Shown: piece by piece, positions 8,893 to 20,000 of the stretch
Position numbering within the stretch: the stretch's first letter is position 1
How the letters are laid out: each line of letters begins with the position of its first letter
From: Daphnia pulex
Taxonomy: Eukaryota; Arthropoda; Branchiopoda; Diplostraca; Daphniidae
DNA: 64,000 nt
Direction of reading: 5' to 3'
Assembly: GCF_021134715.1 (NCBI RefSeq)
Contig: NC_060020.1
Coordinates: forward strand, 1,736,001 to 1,800,000
Notes under the pieces: model-generated
Databases searched by the model: none
Seen by the model: only the letters and a program-made list of their open reading frames with translations
What the model was told of the DNA's origin: nothing
Translations under genes and position numbers: made by a program

Positions 8893-10872
8893 ATGCCCAC
8901 AGCATCTTTTAAGTGTTTGAACATATACCTGTGTTTGTTTTTCAATCACAAGGATCGTCAGTTTGCATTGAGCTGTCCGGTTGATCGGTCGATGTCCAGC
9001 CCGTCTTCCAATCAATTTCAACAGTGCGCTTCTATATTTTTAAAAGGGGTTTGTTTGATTGTAATATCTTTCAGTCTTCATTATTTGATAGAATTCGCTG
9101 GTGCAATCGATCAGATTGTGATGCATCGACCATTGACAGTGCCGTCGAAACAACGAAGAAAGAGCCGCCATCGGTGGGTGGCTACAGTATTTATAGTCAT
9201 GCTTTCAGCTCGGATGCTGATCATGGCTGACAGTCTAACGGCCACTTCTCGGCCGACATTCAACAGTGATCATCCTGCAGAGAACCAACCTGAAAGTGGC
9301 GATTTCCTCGCCATGTCTGATACAGGGACCGGCAAAGAACCCAACAGCCGACATTTCAGAGTAGCGCGTAGCGAATTCTCTGATTTTTGTTTGAATGGCG
9401 ATTGCATTAACGGCGATGTCCTCAAAGTTGTCAGCAAATTAGCCAAGCGCATTCTAAGCGATCCACGGATCCTTGGTCTTCGGACGGCCAGTGAACCAGA
9501 TGACTTCCAAGCTGGCCGCAAAATCAGTTCGTCTAAAAAACGTCGAATCAGTAACACTCGTCGAAGTGATGAGGAAAACGGCGAAAACAACGATCAAAAG
9601 ATGAAAGATGAAGATAAAAAAGCTTCCGATGATACTTCTTCTGAGGAAAGAGCGTCGGTGGTGAAGGTGGACACGACGGTGAATTGTTACGGAGCATCGG
9701 ACGGTTGGGATTCACCTGGCATCTACTGGGAAGATGACGGTTATAACGTTGAAGCTTACGTAAGCGAGGACGAATCCATTCTGGATTACGGCGATACCGA
9801 ACACGCCAGCACTAATGTTGGTGGCGAAGGCGAAAAAGTCTCGGCGGCCCGCGCCATTGACGATTCAAGCTTGTTTGATATTCATTCGTTAACTAGTCGC
9901 GACGATTACTTCGACAACAACGAGCAGATTACTCAAAGGCACGATAAAAATCGGCTCAACGTTCGGTACAATGATCCCGACTCTTATCACGCGTCGACCA
10001 GTTCAGATTCAAACGGCATTCTTAAAGAGAAGAAGTATGGAGTTCCGGGCGGAGTAAAGTATGGCGAAGATGATGGATATCCGGATACTCGGGGAAAGAC
10101 TAAATTATACAATAATTACGGAAGGGATGATGATGATGATAGCAGTAGTGGAGGGGGACAGAAGGGTGGTGGCTACGGGGGAGGCGGAAGCAGTTATGGA
10201 GGAGGTGGGGGCTATGGAGGCGGAAGCAGTTACGGCGGAGGCAGCAGCTATGGGTATGGAGGAGGAGGGGGTTATGGCGGATATGACGATTCTTGTTGCA
10301 AGAATAAATTATTACCGATTCTGTTGGTGGGATTGTTGGGTTTGTTGGCCTTTTTCCTCTACATCCGATCGACCACAGTTGCGGGTCGGCGTAGCATGGA
10401 TGAAAACGATCTCTCTGATGGTAAATCTTTAAGGGTTAGCACCAAGTTATTCGGCAGTAAATTACCCTCTTATGTGAAACATTTAAATAGCTTCTATATT
10501 GCTCCTTTACAGTGCTGCTAGATGGTCCAACTTGGTTGAGCATGGTCCATGAATTGTGGGAGCAAGACGCTGCACTTGGAAACACCGCCTGCACTCAAGA
10601 AACTTTATGCCGGATGAATCGCTTAGCTATGGCCGCACCCGGACAAGCAGGATGGGCAGTTTCACTTTCAAGGTTGTATATTGTGTGCATTTTTTTTTTT
10701 TATTTTTTTTTTTTTTGTTCTAATATTAATTTGATTTAGTTTGCCTTTGAGCTACCTGTTGCACACTCGCCATTCTGGTGGATTCAGTTCGTATGTCGAT
10801 GCATCACTGATGGGCCGATCTGGTGCGAATTGCACTGAACTTTACTTAAGCTGCCCTCGTCTGACATATTAA
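8893..10872 (+). CDS. Array unit 5 plus the conserved C-terminal exons (unrecognised family)
   Basis: Coding exons are up to 10420, 10513-10672 and 10740-10872 (phases 1 and 2), with 606 residues if translation starts at 8893. Starts at 8992 and 9121 (530 residues) are also possible, because candidate initiators (TCAGTT 8958, TCAGTC 9071) lie downstream of 8893. It has a much longer ectodomain than its sisters, with acidic and Lys-rich stretches, then a long Gly/Tyr/Ser tract (about residues 420-470 of the long form), D-D-S-C-C-K-N-K-L-L-P, a membrane helix and R-S-T-T-V-A-G-R-R-S. The last two exons give P-T-W-L-S-M-V-H-E-L-W, A-C-T-Q-E-T-L-C-R-M-N-R, P-L-S-Y-L-L-H, A-S-L-M-G-R and A-N-C-T-E-L-Y-L-S-C, closely matching unit 1. 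The poly-T-rich 67-bp intron after S-L-S is absent from unit 1. These terminal exons may also serve units 2-4. Confidence 0.8.
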
Positions 10873-10937
10873 ACAAAAAAAAATATTGAATTACCAACAA
10901 CACAATTTTTAATCGAACAATGAATTGGGTGTGTGTT

Positions 10938-10943
10938 AATAAA
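10938..10943 (+). terminator. Poly(A) signal AATAAA of the array
   Basis: AATAAA lies 66 bp after the stop codon at 10870-10872. It is the first exact AATAAA downstream of the stops of units 2-5; an ATTAAA variant is present at 6502. Confidence 0.55.
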
Positions 10944-11317
10944 CATAGGTATTTGAACGGTGAAGATTTTAAAATACACAAATTAAATTATTTCTACAAT
11001 CTAATACAATATTTATGGGTCTGACAACAGACGGAATGATAAAATATAATCTAATAATATTCAAATTAACAACTCACCTCCCGATCCTAGTCGTCCTATT
11101 GGTACAAATGACGTCTGTCTAAACGTCTATAATAGTCGTGCGATTAACCCCCTAGGACAAAACAGCTTTTGGTAGCAAACACACTCATGTATTTATCATC
11201 GAAAGTCGATGTAGTTTGCAAATCCGTCAAAAGTTCAAAAAACCATTTTCAAATTCAATTTCCTTCATTACATTAGTCGTCCAAGCGTGGTTTTTTTTTC
11301 TCTGATTGTCGATCCGT

Positions 11318-11323
11318 TTTATT
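11318..11323 (-). terminator. Poly(A) signal of TRMT1 (TTTATT on + strand)
   Basis: AATAAA on the minus strand lies about 66 bp beyond the TRMT1 stop codon (11389-11391), at the usual distance. The array's signal converges on it from the other side, so the two 3' ends are only about 0.5 kb apart. Confidence 0.55.
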
Positions 11324-11388
11324 CTGCCTAACACTGGAATATTAAAAATTAGGAATTAGAAACCAACGAGATTGAAAAATGTGTAGAT

Positions 11389-13486
11389 TTACTTGGCTTT
11401 CGCTCGACATTTCGGTCCCCAATTTTTTTCAGGGTTCTCTTGAAACCGAACAAGTTTCTGCATCCTCGACGACGGATTTCCTTTTGGGTGAGTCGTAAAA
11501 TCGGCTTGAATTGTAACAGGTCGGCTCAAAATATAGTCAGCAGGGGTTGGTTTATCTGACAGCGGTCGTGGCCATGTCTTATCTGGATACTGTTTTTTGG
11601 CAAAGCCTGAGAGTAAAAGAAGCTTGTATAAAGTTAATTGTTTGACTCAAATGAAAAGATATTTACCTTGAAATAAATCCCAAATGACCGACATAGGAGC
11701 ATCCGTTTTAATGGAGAGCGGGTAACAATGAGAGAGGGACACGCAGTATCCAGCATTGAGAATTGCTGATCGGAACATGACTAACGAAGGAACACTTAGC
11801 TTCAACAAGGATGCTGTCGCGTCGAGGCTTAAATACAAAGGATAATTTGGCAGTTCTTCAGATATCACGCTTAAAATGCCACGGATCCGTTTCTCAGTTT
11901 TTAGTTCTCCGAGTTCAGGATTATCCAAACTTGTAAGCAGTGACTGAACAAAATCCAAGTCATGAATTGGTTGCGAATAAAGAGGGCCACCAAAATTTAA
12001 GCGAGAGTGACAAAATTCACATTTTGCATCTGTAGGTGGTCCAGAAGCCCTTGAAAATATCTTTCCCAGTGTTTTTGGTGGTGATCCACCAGCTCCTTTT
12101 GGACATTTCCTATCCTCTGTTTTCATCAAAGGTTGCCAGGATATGTTGTGACATCCAACACATTGATAAACCTGACAATAGTAAAAGTAGAATAAAGTTT
12201 GAATATCAGTAGCCATCTTAATGATTAATAGACCCACCATAGAAAGTTTACTTGCTGATGCTTTGCACTGATTTTTTCCAGTGTGCACAATCACGAAAAT
12301 ACGCACGTAGAAATCAACAGAAACAGAAAGAAGTGGTTGAATGTATCGTCCATATCTTGCAGCAGAGGTCTGAAGAAACTGAAGAATAATCCGCAATGCC
12401 TAATCAAAGAAACACAGCACTATCAATCTGAATCCGATTAAACTTCAAAGGTTTTTACCATTTCGTGACAAGCTTTGGTTTTGATCGAAACGCTTGCGTA
12501 CTTTGCGTAGCATGTTTCTGGGACATTGCCACAGAGTATAGCCTAAAATTTGTTTTCCTTTATTACTAAGAAACTTTTACTAACTAAAACTTGTGTTGTA
12601 AGTAATGATAATACCATGTCGGTGGCAGTAACCATTAGAAGACCTCCATCAGCCACACACTGAACTGCAGCATCAACAAATGGCGAAGGTGACCCATAAG
12701 GATCAATATCAACACAGTGAAATTGTTTTTTGTATCCGTGTTGATACATCAGGATCCTTTAAAAAATGGAGAGAAAAATAAGATGTTTTAAGAAAGTATG
12801 ATGTATACTGTACAAGTTCAAATTACGATGCATCTCCCTCATTAGGAGTAATCAAATGGGAAACATCATTCATTTGGCTGTTTGATGTTATGCTTTCAAC
12901 AGCGGAAGATGACAAGTCATTGGCAATAATGTTTTTGAGTCCTCCAACTTCTTTGGCATATCTGATTGATCTCAACCCAGAGGCAGATAAGGCTTCCAGT
13001 ACAGTCAAGCCATTCTGTTACAAACAATTAGTTTGAAATGTTTTTTTGCCATTAATACATTTTGAATAAAAACTGGTCTAAATTGGTAGATAGTAAAATA
13101 CCTCATAAACTTCCCCTGGTTTAAGGAATGTTTCACCAACAAAACTTTTGTCAGTTTTTTTCATTTGGTCTAAGGAATACTGTCTCAAAACAGCAATGCT
13201 GTAATAAAGAATCTGTCAATTAATACATAATGAAAAAAAGACTGATATCTTAAAAATATCACCTGAGGTCCCGGTTAAATTCTTGAACAGGATTATAGAA
13301 AACATTGTCCTCAGATCCAGGAAAGCAAACTTGTGCTTTTCCTTCAGTTATCAGGGTTCCTTGGATTGTGGGTTCTTTTTTTACTTTACTGTGATCTTCT
13401 TGAGAATTACTCATAACTTCTAAATTAGCATCAGTAGATGAAGGTTGATTATTCTCACTTCCACTTTCATCAACACAATCAGCCAT
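11389..13486 (-). CDS. TRMT1: tRNA (guanine(26)-N2)-dimethyltransferase, TRMT1
   Basis: Eight exons join in frame: 13263-13486, 13102-13198, 12827-13014, 12615-12756, 12459-12542, 12238-12399, 11667-12171 and 11389-11606, giving 539 residues. The enzyme methylates G26 of tRNAs with S-adenosylmethionine. Diagnostic parts are [11 protein letters not shown] near the N-terminus (written here with Y for F-N in places: [13 protein letters not shown]), the SAM-site region [13 protein letters not shown], the catalytic-type [21 protein letters not shown], and a C-terminal zinc-type set C-V-G-C ... C-E-F-C-H. The length fits the family. The frame is open upstream of the ATG back to about 13540 but has no earlier ATG. 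The gene is head-to-head with DPP3. Confidence 0.95.
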
Positions 13487-13877
13487 CGTACTTTTGTAAT
13501 GGATTGCACGTGGAAAGTAAAAAGAAAGATTGATGTTCAAAAGAAAAAGAGGCAGACGAATTTCAAAAACAACGTTGTCGGCCCTTTGTTTTGATGTTAG
13601 TTATGAAAAGCTTTCGGTGAATTAAATTTTGATTTGCATCAACTAAAGTTTTACCATTCTCTGTTAAATAATTATATTTTTAAATATCACTATTCATATC
13701 CTTCTACGCACACATGATTCATCGTACCTCAAATCAGCTGTCAAGTGTCGACAACTTTGTGCTCCGGCCCGGCTCATTCAGTATTGCAGTTGTCATCGTC
13801 GGCTGTACAACCAGCTCAACTTTTTCGTAACTTTGGTTTGTTCTTGATTTTATATTCAAATTCAAAATCTTTACCTC
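13487..13877. promoter_or_regulatory. Probable bidirectional promoter of TRMT1 and DPP3
   Basis: TRMT1 starts leftward at 13486 and DPP3 transcription probably starts rightward near the TCAGTA initiator at 13778-13783. The gap of about 0.3 kb between divergent housekeeping genes suggests a shared promoter. No TATA box is apparent for either. This is inferred from layout and motif only. Confidence 0.5.
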
Positions 13878-14151
13878 ATGTTCAATATTTCGAGGAATAC
13901 ACTTCGCTTTCGCCCCTTATCTCGTCATGCTTTTCGATTGATACATGAATCTAATAAGGGGTGTGAAAGCAATGCTCGTGGAACCATAAAGTTTTTCAAC
14001 ACACTTTTGAAAAATCCTTCGGGTTTATTTGGCGGGTTAATTATATTGTTTTGGCCTGCTTTTACACGCTATTGTTTGTTTGTATTAAAATCTAATGTAA
14101 ATTCCATTTGTTTACAGATATTCCCAATTTGCTAACCAATTTTCCGTCAAA

Positions 14152-17022
14152 ATGTCTGAAGTTGCTGTGAAGGATTTTGTTCTCCCGAATGAACAGCCTG
14201 TGGTTCCCTTGGAATGTGTTACTGCATTTGAAAATTTAACTGCTAATGAAAAAGCTTACGCACATCACCTCAGTAAGGCTTCATGGTATGGTGGATTGAT
14301 TGTTTTGATTCAGGTTAGTAAAGTCTAATATACAGCAACAGTTGTTCAGATGTTAACAATTAAAAGTCTGTTATGTATAGACATCAGTTGAATCAGGGTC
14401 ACTCTTCTCCATTCTTCACCAAGTTTTTAGCCAGGAAAGTGTCGATGACCTGAAGAAACAAGCCTTAGAGAATGGATTGTCAGAAGATGAATTCCAGGTA
14501 TAGTATACATTTTCATGTGTAGTAAGGTCCTGTCTTTATTTAAAATGTTGAATGTTAATTCCAGGCTGTTCTTGTATTTACCTGTGGTGTCTATGCAAAT
14601 ATGGGCAATTACAAAGGCTTTGGAGACTCTAAAATAATTCCAAACATTACAGCTGATAAACTTGAAAATTTTTTGATTGCGTCGAAAGCTTTCCAAAGCA
14701 ATGCCGACCTAGTAAAAGTGTGGAACCGAATCAAGAACTTAATATATGACTTGAGCCCCAAAAAGTGCCACCTTGGTCTTGGTGACAAAGGAACCACAAC
14801 ATACTTCTCATCAAACTGTACCAGTGAAGATGCCGATATTGTTAACCGGTATTTCAAGTCCATTCAAATGGAGGGTTACAATAATCGTGTAATAAAAACC
14901 GAAGCCAATGGCGTTGCACACTATGAGGTAAATTTCGGTTTTATTTTTTAAATATTCGTGAATTGATTTTGATTTTATTTTTCTTAGATCCGTTTGGCTT
15001 CTGTTGAAACCGGTCCTATGGCTGGAATTACTCGCGATCCGGAGTCATTTGAGGGACATCAGTTTAGTGTAACTCGTGGAGATTACTCTCCGCTTTTGAA
15101 GTTAGTTGTTGAAGAACTGCAGAAAGCTAAGGTGAAATTAGAACCCAGCACATATCTTTATTACTTGCTATCTCAATTTTATGATTTTAGAAATTCGCCG
15201 CTAACGACATTGAAGCGGCCATGCTAACCGAGTACATCAACTCATTTACTACGGGATCGCTAAATGATCATAAAAATGGGTCGCGTCATTGGGTCAAGAA
15301 CAAGGGACCCGTCATTGAAACGTAAATTTTTGCACTTTATACTTCCCAATTTAAGTTTCTTACTCAATAGCTTTTTTATCCAGATACATTGGCTTTATTG
15401 AAACATATCGTGATCCGGCCGGCATGCGTGGCGAGTTCGAAGGTTTTGTCGCCGTTGTTAATAAAGTCATGTCAGCTAAATTCGGAGTATTAGTGGCTGG
15501 TGCCGAAAACTTTTTGCCGCTGCTTCCGTGGGCCTCAACATTTGAGACGGACAAATACCTGAAACCAGATTTCACTTCCTTGGATGTATTGACTTTCAGT
15601 GGTAGTGGAATACCCGCTGGGATCAATATCCCCAATTGTAAGGATAACTGAAAATAGTATTTTGTTTTCTTTCGTTTACTCCAGAGTTTTGCCATTTTAG
15701 ATGGTGAAATCCGACAGGACGAAGGTTTCAAGAACGTATCGTTGGGCAACGTCATTCCTGCTTCCTACAAGGACCCAAATATTTTCTTCATCTCTGAAGC
15801 AGACAAGCAACTTTTGATTCGTCACAACACCGAGTCGTTTGAATTGCAAGTCGGTCTGCACGAATTGCTGGGCCATGGTAGCGGTAAATTGTTCCGTAAA
15901 AATCCCGATGGTAGTTACAACTTCGACATGGATAGCGTAAAGGCATCACTGGACTCTGGTGAAGAGGTTTGTTGCAAAATTTCTTGATTAGAGCTTTATA
16001 ATATCTTAATTACGTTTGTGTGTAGCTGTCGTGGTACGAAGAAGGTGAAACCTACGACTCGAAGTTTTCTACAATTTCATCTTCATACGAAGAGTGCCGA
16101 GCAGAATGTGTTGGCCTTTATTTGTCTCTCAATGATGACGTTTTAAAGTAATAAGCTTTTAACATTTATTTTCTTCTTATTGATTTTATGACACGATCGT
16201 TTTTTGTGTGATTAAGGATTTTCGGTCACGAAGGTGAAAAGGCACAGGATATTATTTACGTTAACTGGCTCAGTCTGCTTCTAAATGGTTCGACGAGAGC
16301 CATGGAGTTTTACAACCCGAAAACGCAGTCGTGGATGCAGGTCTGTAAAACGTTCGGCAGAGTATTTAGGTAGAGCTGCTTCTGTAATGTTTCTTTGAAT
16401 TATAGGCTCATTCGCAAGCCCGATACGTTATCCTTCAAGTGCTTTTGGAGGCTGGCCAGGGTTTGGTAAATGTTGCCAAGGTAATCGGAAGTGACGGCAA
16501 AGATGATTTGTTGCTTTCGCTCGACAGATCCAAAATCAGCACCGTGGGAAAAGAAGCCCTTGGCATTTTCCTTCGTAAACTTCAAGTAATTTATTCGTCC
16601 TTTTTTCGCTTAATGATGGTCTTTTTGCATAATTTTGATTTTTCGCTAATAAATCTAAGGTTTACAAGTCGACCGGCAATGTAGAAGCTGCTCGGGCCAT
16701 GTATGCTAAATATTCTGAAGTCTCTTCAACTGGCCCATATCCATTTGCTGAGTGGCGAGCTATGATTCTTGAAAAGAAGCAGCCCAGGAAGATTTTTGTC
16801 CAGTCCAACACCCGACTTGAAGGTATGAAGTAAATCCCGTTTCTCAAGAAAATCCGTTTTAAAAAAAATATTTACGATATAGGGGAGACGGTGAAGCTAG
16901 TGGAGTATGGATCCAGTGTTTCGGGAATGATCCAATCTTGGAATGAACGCTACGAAACGAGTTCCCTTGTTCACCAAGCACTAGAAGAGTTGTGGGTTAA
17001 AGATGAACCATTCTTTGTCTAA
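14152..17022 (+). CDS. DPP3: Dipeptidyl peptidase III (zinc metallopeptidase M49)
   Basis: Twelve coding exons join in frame: 14152-14313, 14381-14497, 14565-14927, 14988-15131, 15191-15321, 15384-15637, 15701-15966, 16026-16147, 16217-16340, 16406-16585, 16660-16822 and 16883-17022, giving 721 residues, close to the human length. The enzyme removes dipeptides from the N-termini of short peptides in the cytosol. The M49 zinc site H-E-L-L-G-H is at residues 444-449 and the second motif E-E-C-R-A-E at 501-506, so both zinc-ligand motifs are present. Other family landmarks include G-V-Y-A-N-M-G-N-Y and [19 protein letters not shown] is the start of the cytosolic form. The frame stays open 5' to an acceptor at 14117, allowing an N-terminal extension from 13878 (see findings). 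Confidence 0.96.
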
Positions 17023-17066
17023 TCATATACATTTTTTTATTACAAGTTTACGATACAAAGTTATTG

Positions 17067-17072
17067 AATAAA
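17067..17072 (+). terminator. Poly(A) signal AATAAA of DPP3
   Basis: AATAAA lies 45 bp after the DPP3 stop codon, in a short AT-rich 3' region. Confidence 0.6.
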
Positions 17073-20000
17073 CTTAAACTGTCGCAGTGAAATGGCATTT
17101 CTCTTTCAATATTATTCAGAAAATTTTACGTTTCGATATTAACGAGAGGTAGAATTGCTTTGATCATGACAAGGGATTGATGATTCTTTACAAAAAGACT
17201 TTGATCGTTTTCATAAAATCTCGAGTGCCCAAATGCTCGCGAGTAAGGAGACTAAAATAAATAAGTGTTGATGGTTCAACGTTTCGTCCTTTGATAGTAT
17301 AAATTTTGAGAGCTATAAAGTTCAAACTTCTCTAAAACATAACAGCGTTTACGCTGCTTGATTCAAGCGCACATAATTCATAAAGCAAAATCATTTAAAA
17401 AAAACATTCTTCAGTCTGTGAATTTGATCTGCATGAGGGAAAAGGCTAGGTACTAATTAATCATAATTCATAATTGCTCACACTTGGTTGTGTCGCGAAG
17501 CAATATTGATTGAATCGCCAGATTCAGTGCATCCATTCATCGCCCGCCTTTTGTAAAAGTTTCAACGACGAATGACGTTTTCGCGGTGGAATAAACTTGA
17601 TGATTGATGTTACTCCTTCGGTACACACAGCGGCAACTTTTAGCCCGTGAATGTTGTATGCGTAGACGACCGTACGTGTCCGCTGACGAAGATCAACTTG
17701 CCAACAGAGTTCTTGAAAAGTTTAGAATGAATCTTAAGAGTGCCAAGTATTCGCCATGCAAGCCAAGTGCCTTATATTAGTACACAGCACGCAACAACTC
17801 TTTCCTAGAATATAGCCCGACATCTTAGAATCCAAGATAGCTCTGCCAGAAAACGAGGCATCAAAACTTTAGTCTCTTAAATTACCAAATTCCCCTGGCC
17901 CGTAATTGGTTGGGCGTCGATTGTTAAAAAATGAGAAATGCTCTGCGGATATCACAAGGCAGAGAAAAGATGGTTCTTTAACAGAGCAGTTTGTTGTGCT
18001 TTACAGCCCAGGGAGGAAAAGTCTTGAAAAGTTTTGAAATGGTTTAAATGAACGCTATATTACATCGTATCGTATTATATAGAGGCAATTTTAGCCTTGA
18101 AACGGCAATAGTTTTGAACTGAACGGCACACTGCAGCCCCTGCTGCATAGGACTTTTATGCTGTACAGAATGGGAGATATAAACATTGTCCCTGACAAGA
18201 TTGGAATTATTTACGAGCGACATTAAAGAGCTCAGCAGAGGCGAGGAAAATTCCTTTCATCCGCTTGAAATCCTCCGTATATATATACATCCGACAATGT
18301 ATACAGCTGCACTACTGTATTACAGTTGCATTATTATCACGACGACGACGCTCTCCATTTTTATTTTATTTTATCCCCCTTTAGCGCAGAGTATACAGTA
18401 GCTGACTGGATATGATCCATTTTGTGTCTCTCGAAACTATTGTTTCCAATCCTTTGTCTGTTTTTTATCATTTGATTCCGGCGTGCTGGCGCTGGAGTAG
18501 GAAAAAGTCCTTGACTTCCAAGAATATCGGCTTCCTTTCACAGTTAACTCCATACGTGTATAGTCTAGTCTAACATGGGCCGGAAGCGCGTCAGCTTCAG
18601 AGAACATCTATCTATTTGATGATTTTATTCGAAACGCTGCACTTATTTCTTATTCTACTTCCGGCGTGCCCAGCATCCAACAGAGTCTAGTCGTTCATCT
18701 ATTCGTCCGCTGCTGCTCCGTGGTGAAAAAGATTGCGCATAATGCCGCGAATTCTTATTCTCCATTGTTCACAGATAATTAAATCTAGGGCGGGTTTTGT
18801 TCCCGACAATGGCAGAGCGACATCATCTCTCCTCCATTCCGTGACGCATGTTTGCGTGGCGGATTCCTTTGCACTCCAGTTCTAAATCCTCCGGGAAATA
18901 TTTGCGCACGGCATCTGCTGTGCTGCTGCTGGTCCTTCATCTCTTCATAATCATTTAGAGGGTTCGACGTACCGTACGGTATACGTAGCTAGTCGCAGTT
19001 ATTTCGGAACCCCGGACTATTATGCGCCAACCAGCCAGGATATGTCTGATTCTCGCTTGACGTTATTCTATTCGTTTTTGTCTTTTTCGGGCGTTCGTTC
19101 CTGGATTTCCTCATTAGTAACTTATTTCTACACGGCAAACGGTATTGTATACGTCTTTGTGTCGCACGTCATCATCGTGCAGATCTATATATTTCTTCTC
19201 CCGTCGCCATGGCAACATTTCCCCCCTCTCTCTTCATTTTCTCCTTGTTTTCAAAGCTAAATAGCCCGCGTCCTTTTCGTCGCAACATTTGATTTGACAA
19301 AGTTCATCTCTTCTTCGTCTACTCTCTAGCTGCTGCTGCAGCCCGGACAATGTTGCCGAGTAACTGTCACTGTCGTCCCGCCGGCGTTGTCTTTCTGTTT
19401 TGCCCAATTTCTAATTCGAATAGCTTCTCCGTCCCATCAGCACATGTTATTTCATCTCTTAATGGCAATAATATTCCCGGTATCTTGTGTCAACCGGGCC
19501 GCAGACGATAGAAAAATAAGGCGGGACTCCATTATATGAGTCGCATCTAGAGACGCCGCCGCCGAATGACGTTGGAAACGTATCCAGCGACGTCATATCA
19601 ACATATTTGCCTGTCTTCATCATCATCAAATGAGATGGAAATTAAAACAGAAAAAAAAGAAACGAAATAGATATTGTGGGAGGGAAAAGAAACACACACA
19701 ACTAATTTGGGCCCTCGTCTTTCGCATGTGAATATCTCTGCTCGATAATATCTCCGCGACGGACGAGAGCGCGGCGGTGATGACAAGCCAAACTCGACGC
19801 CGCCAAGAGAGATAATTACATTAGAAACCGCAGCAGCAGTAAGGGAATGGGAGACGCCGGAAGCAAGCGGCTGGATGACGTCAATGCCTTCGCTTAGAGA
19901 GATATATTCGCCGGAGAAGTTAGACATGTCATAATCACGCCCTCTCCTGGCGGCTCTATAAAGGCGCTCATAGATATCGGCGCGATGACGCTCGAGCTCC

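Noticed and set aside
13487-13540. N-terminal extension of TRMT1 suggestive of a mitochondrial leader
   Set aside because: The frame is open, but its first codon is TTG and there is no ATG upstream of 13486 in this exon.
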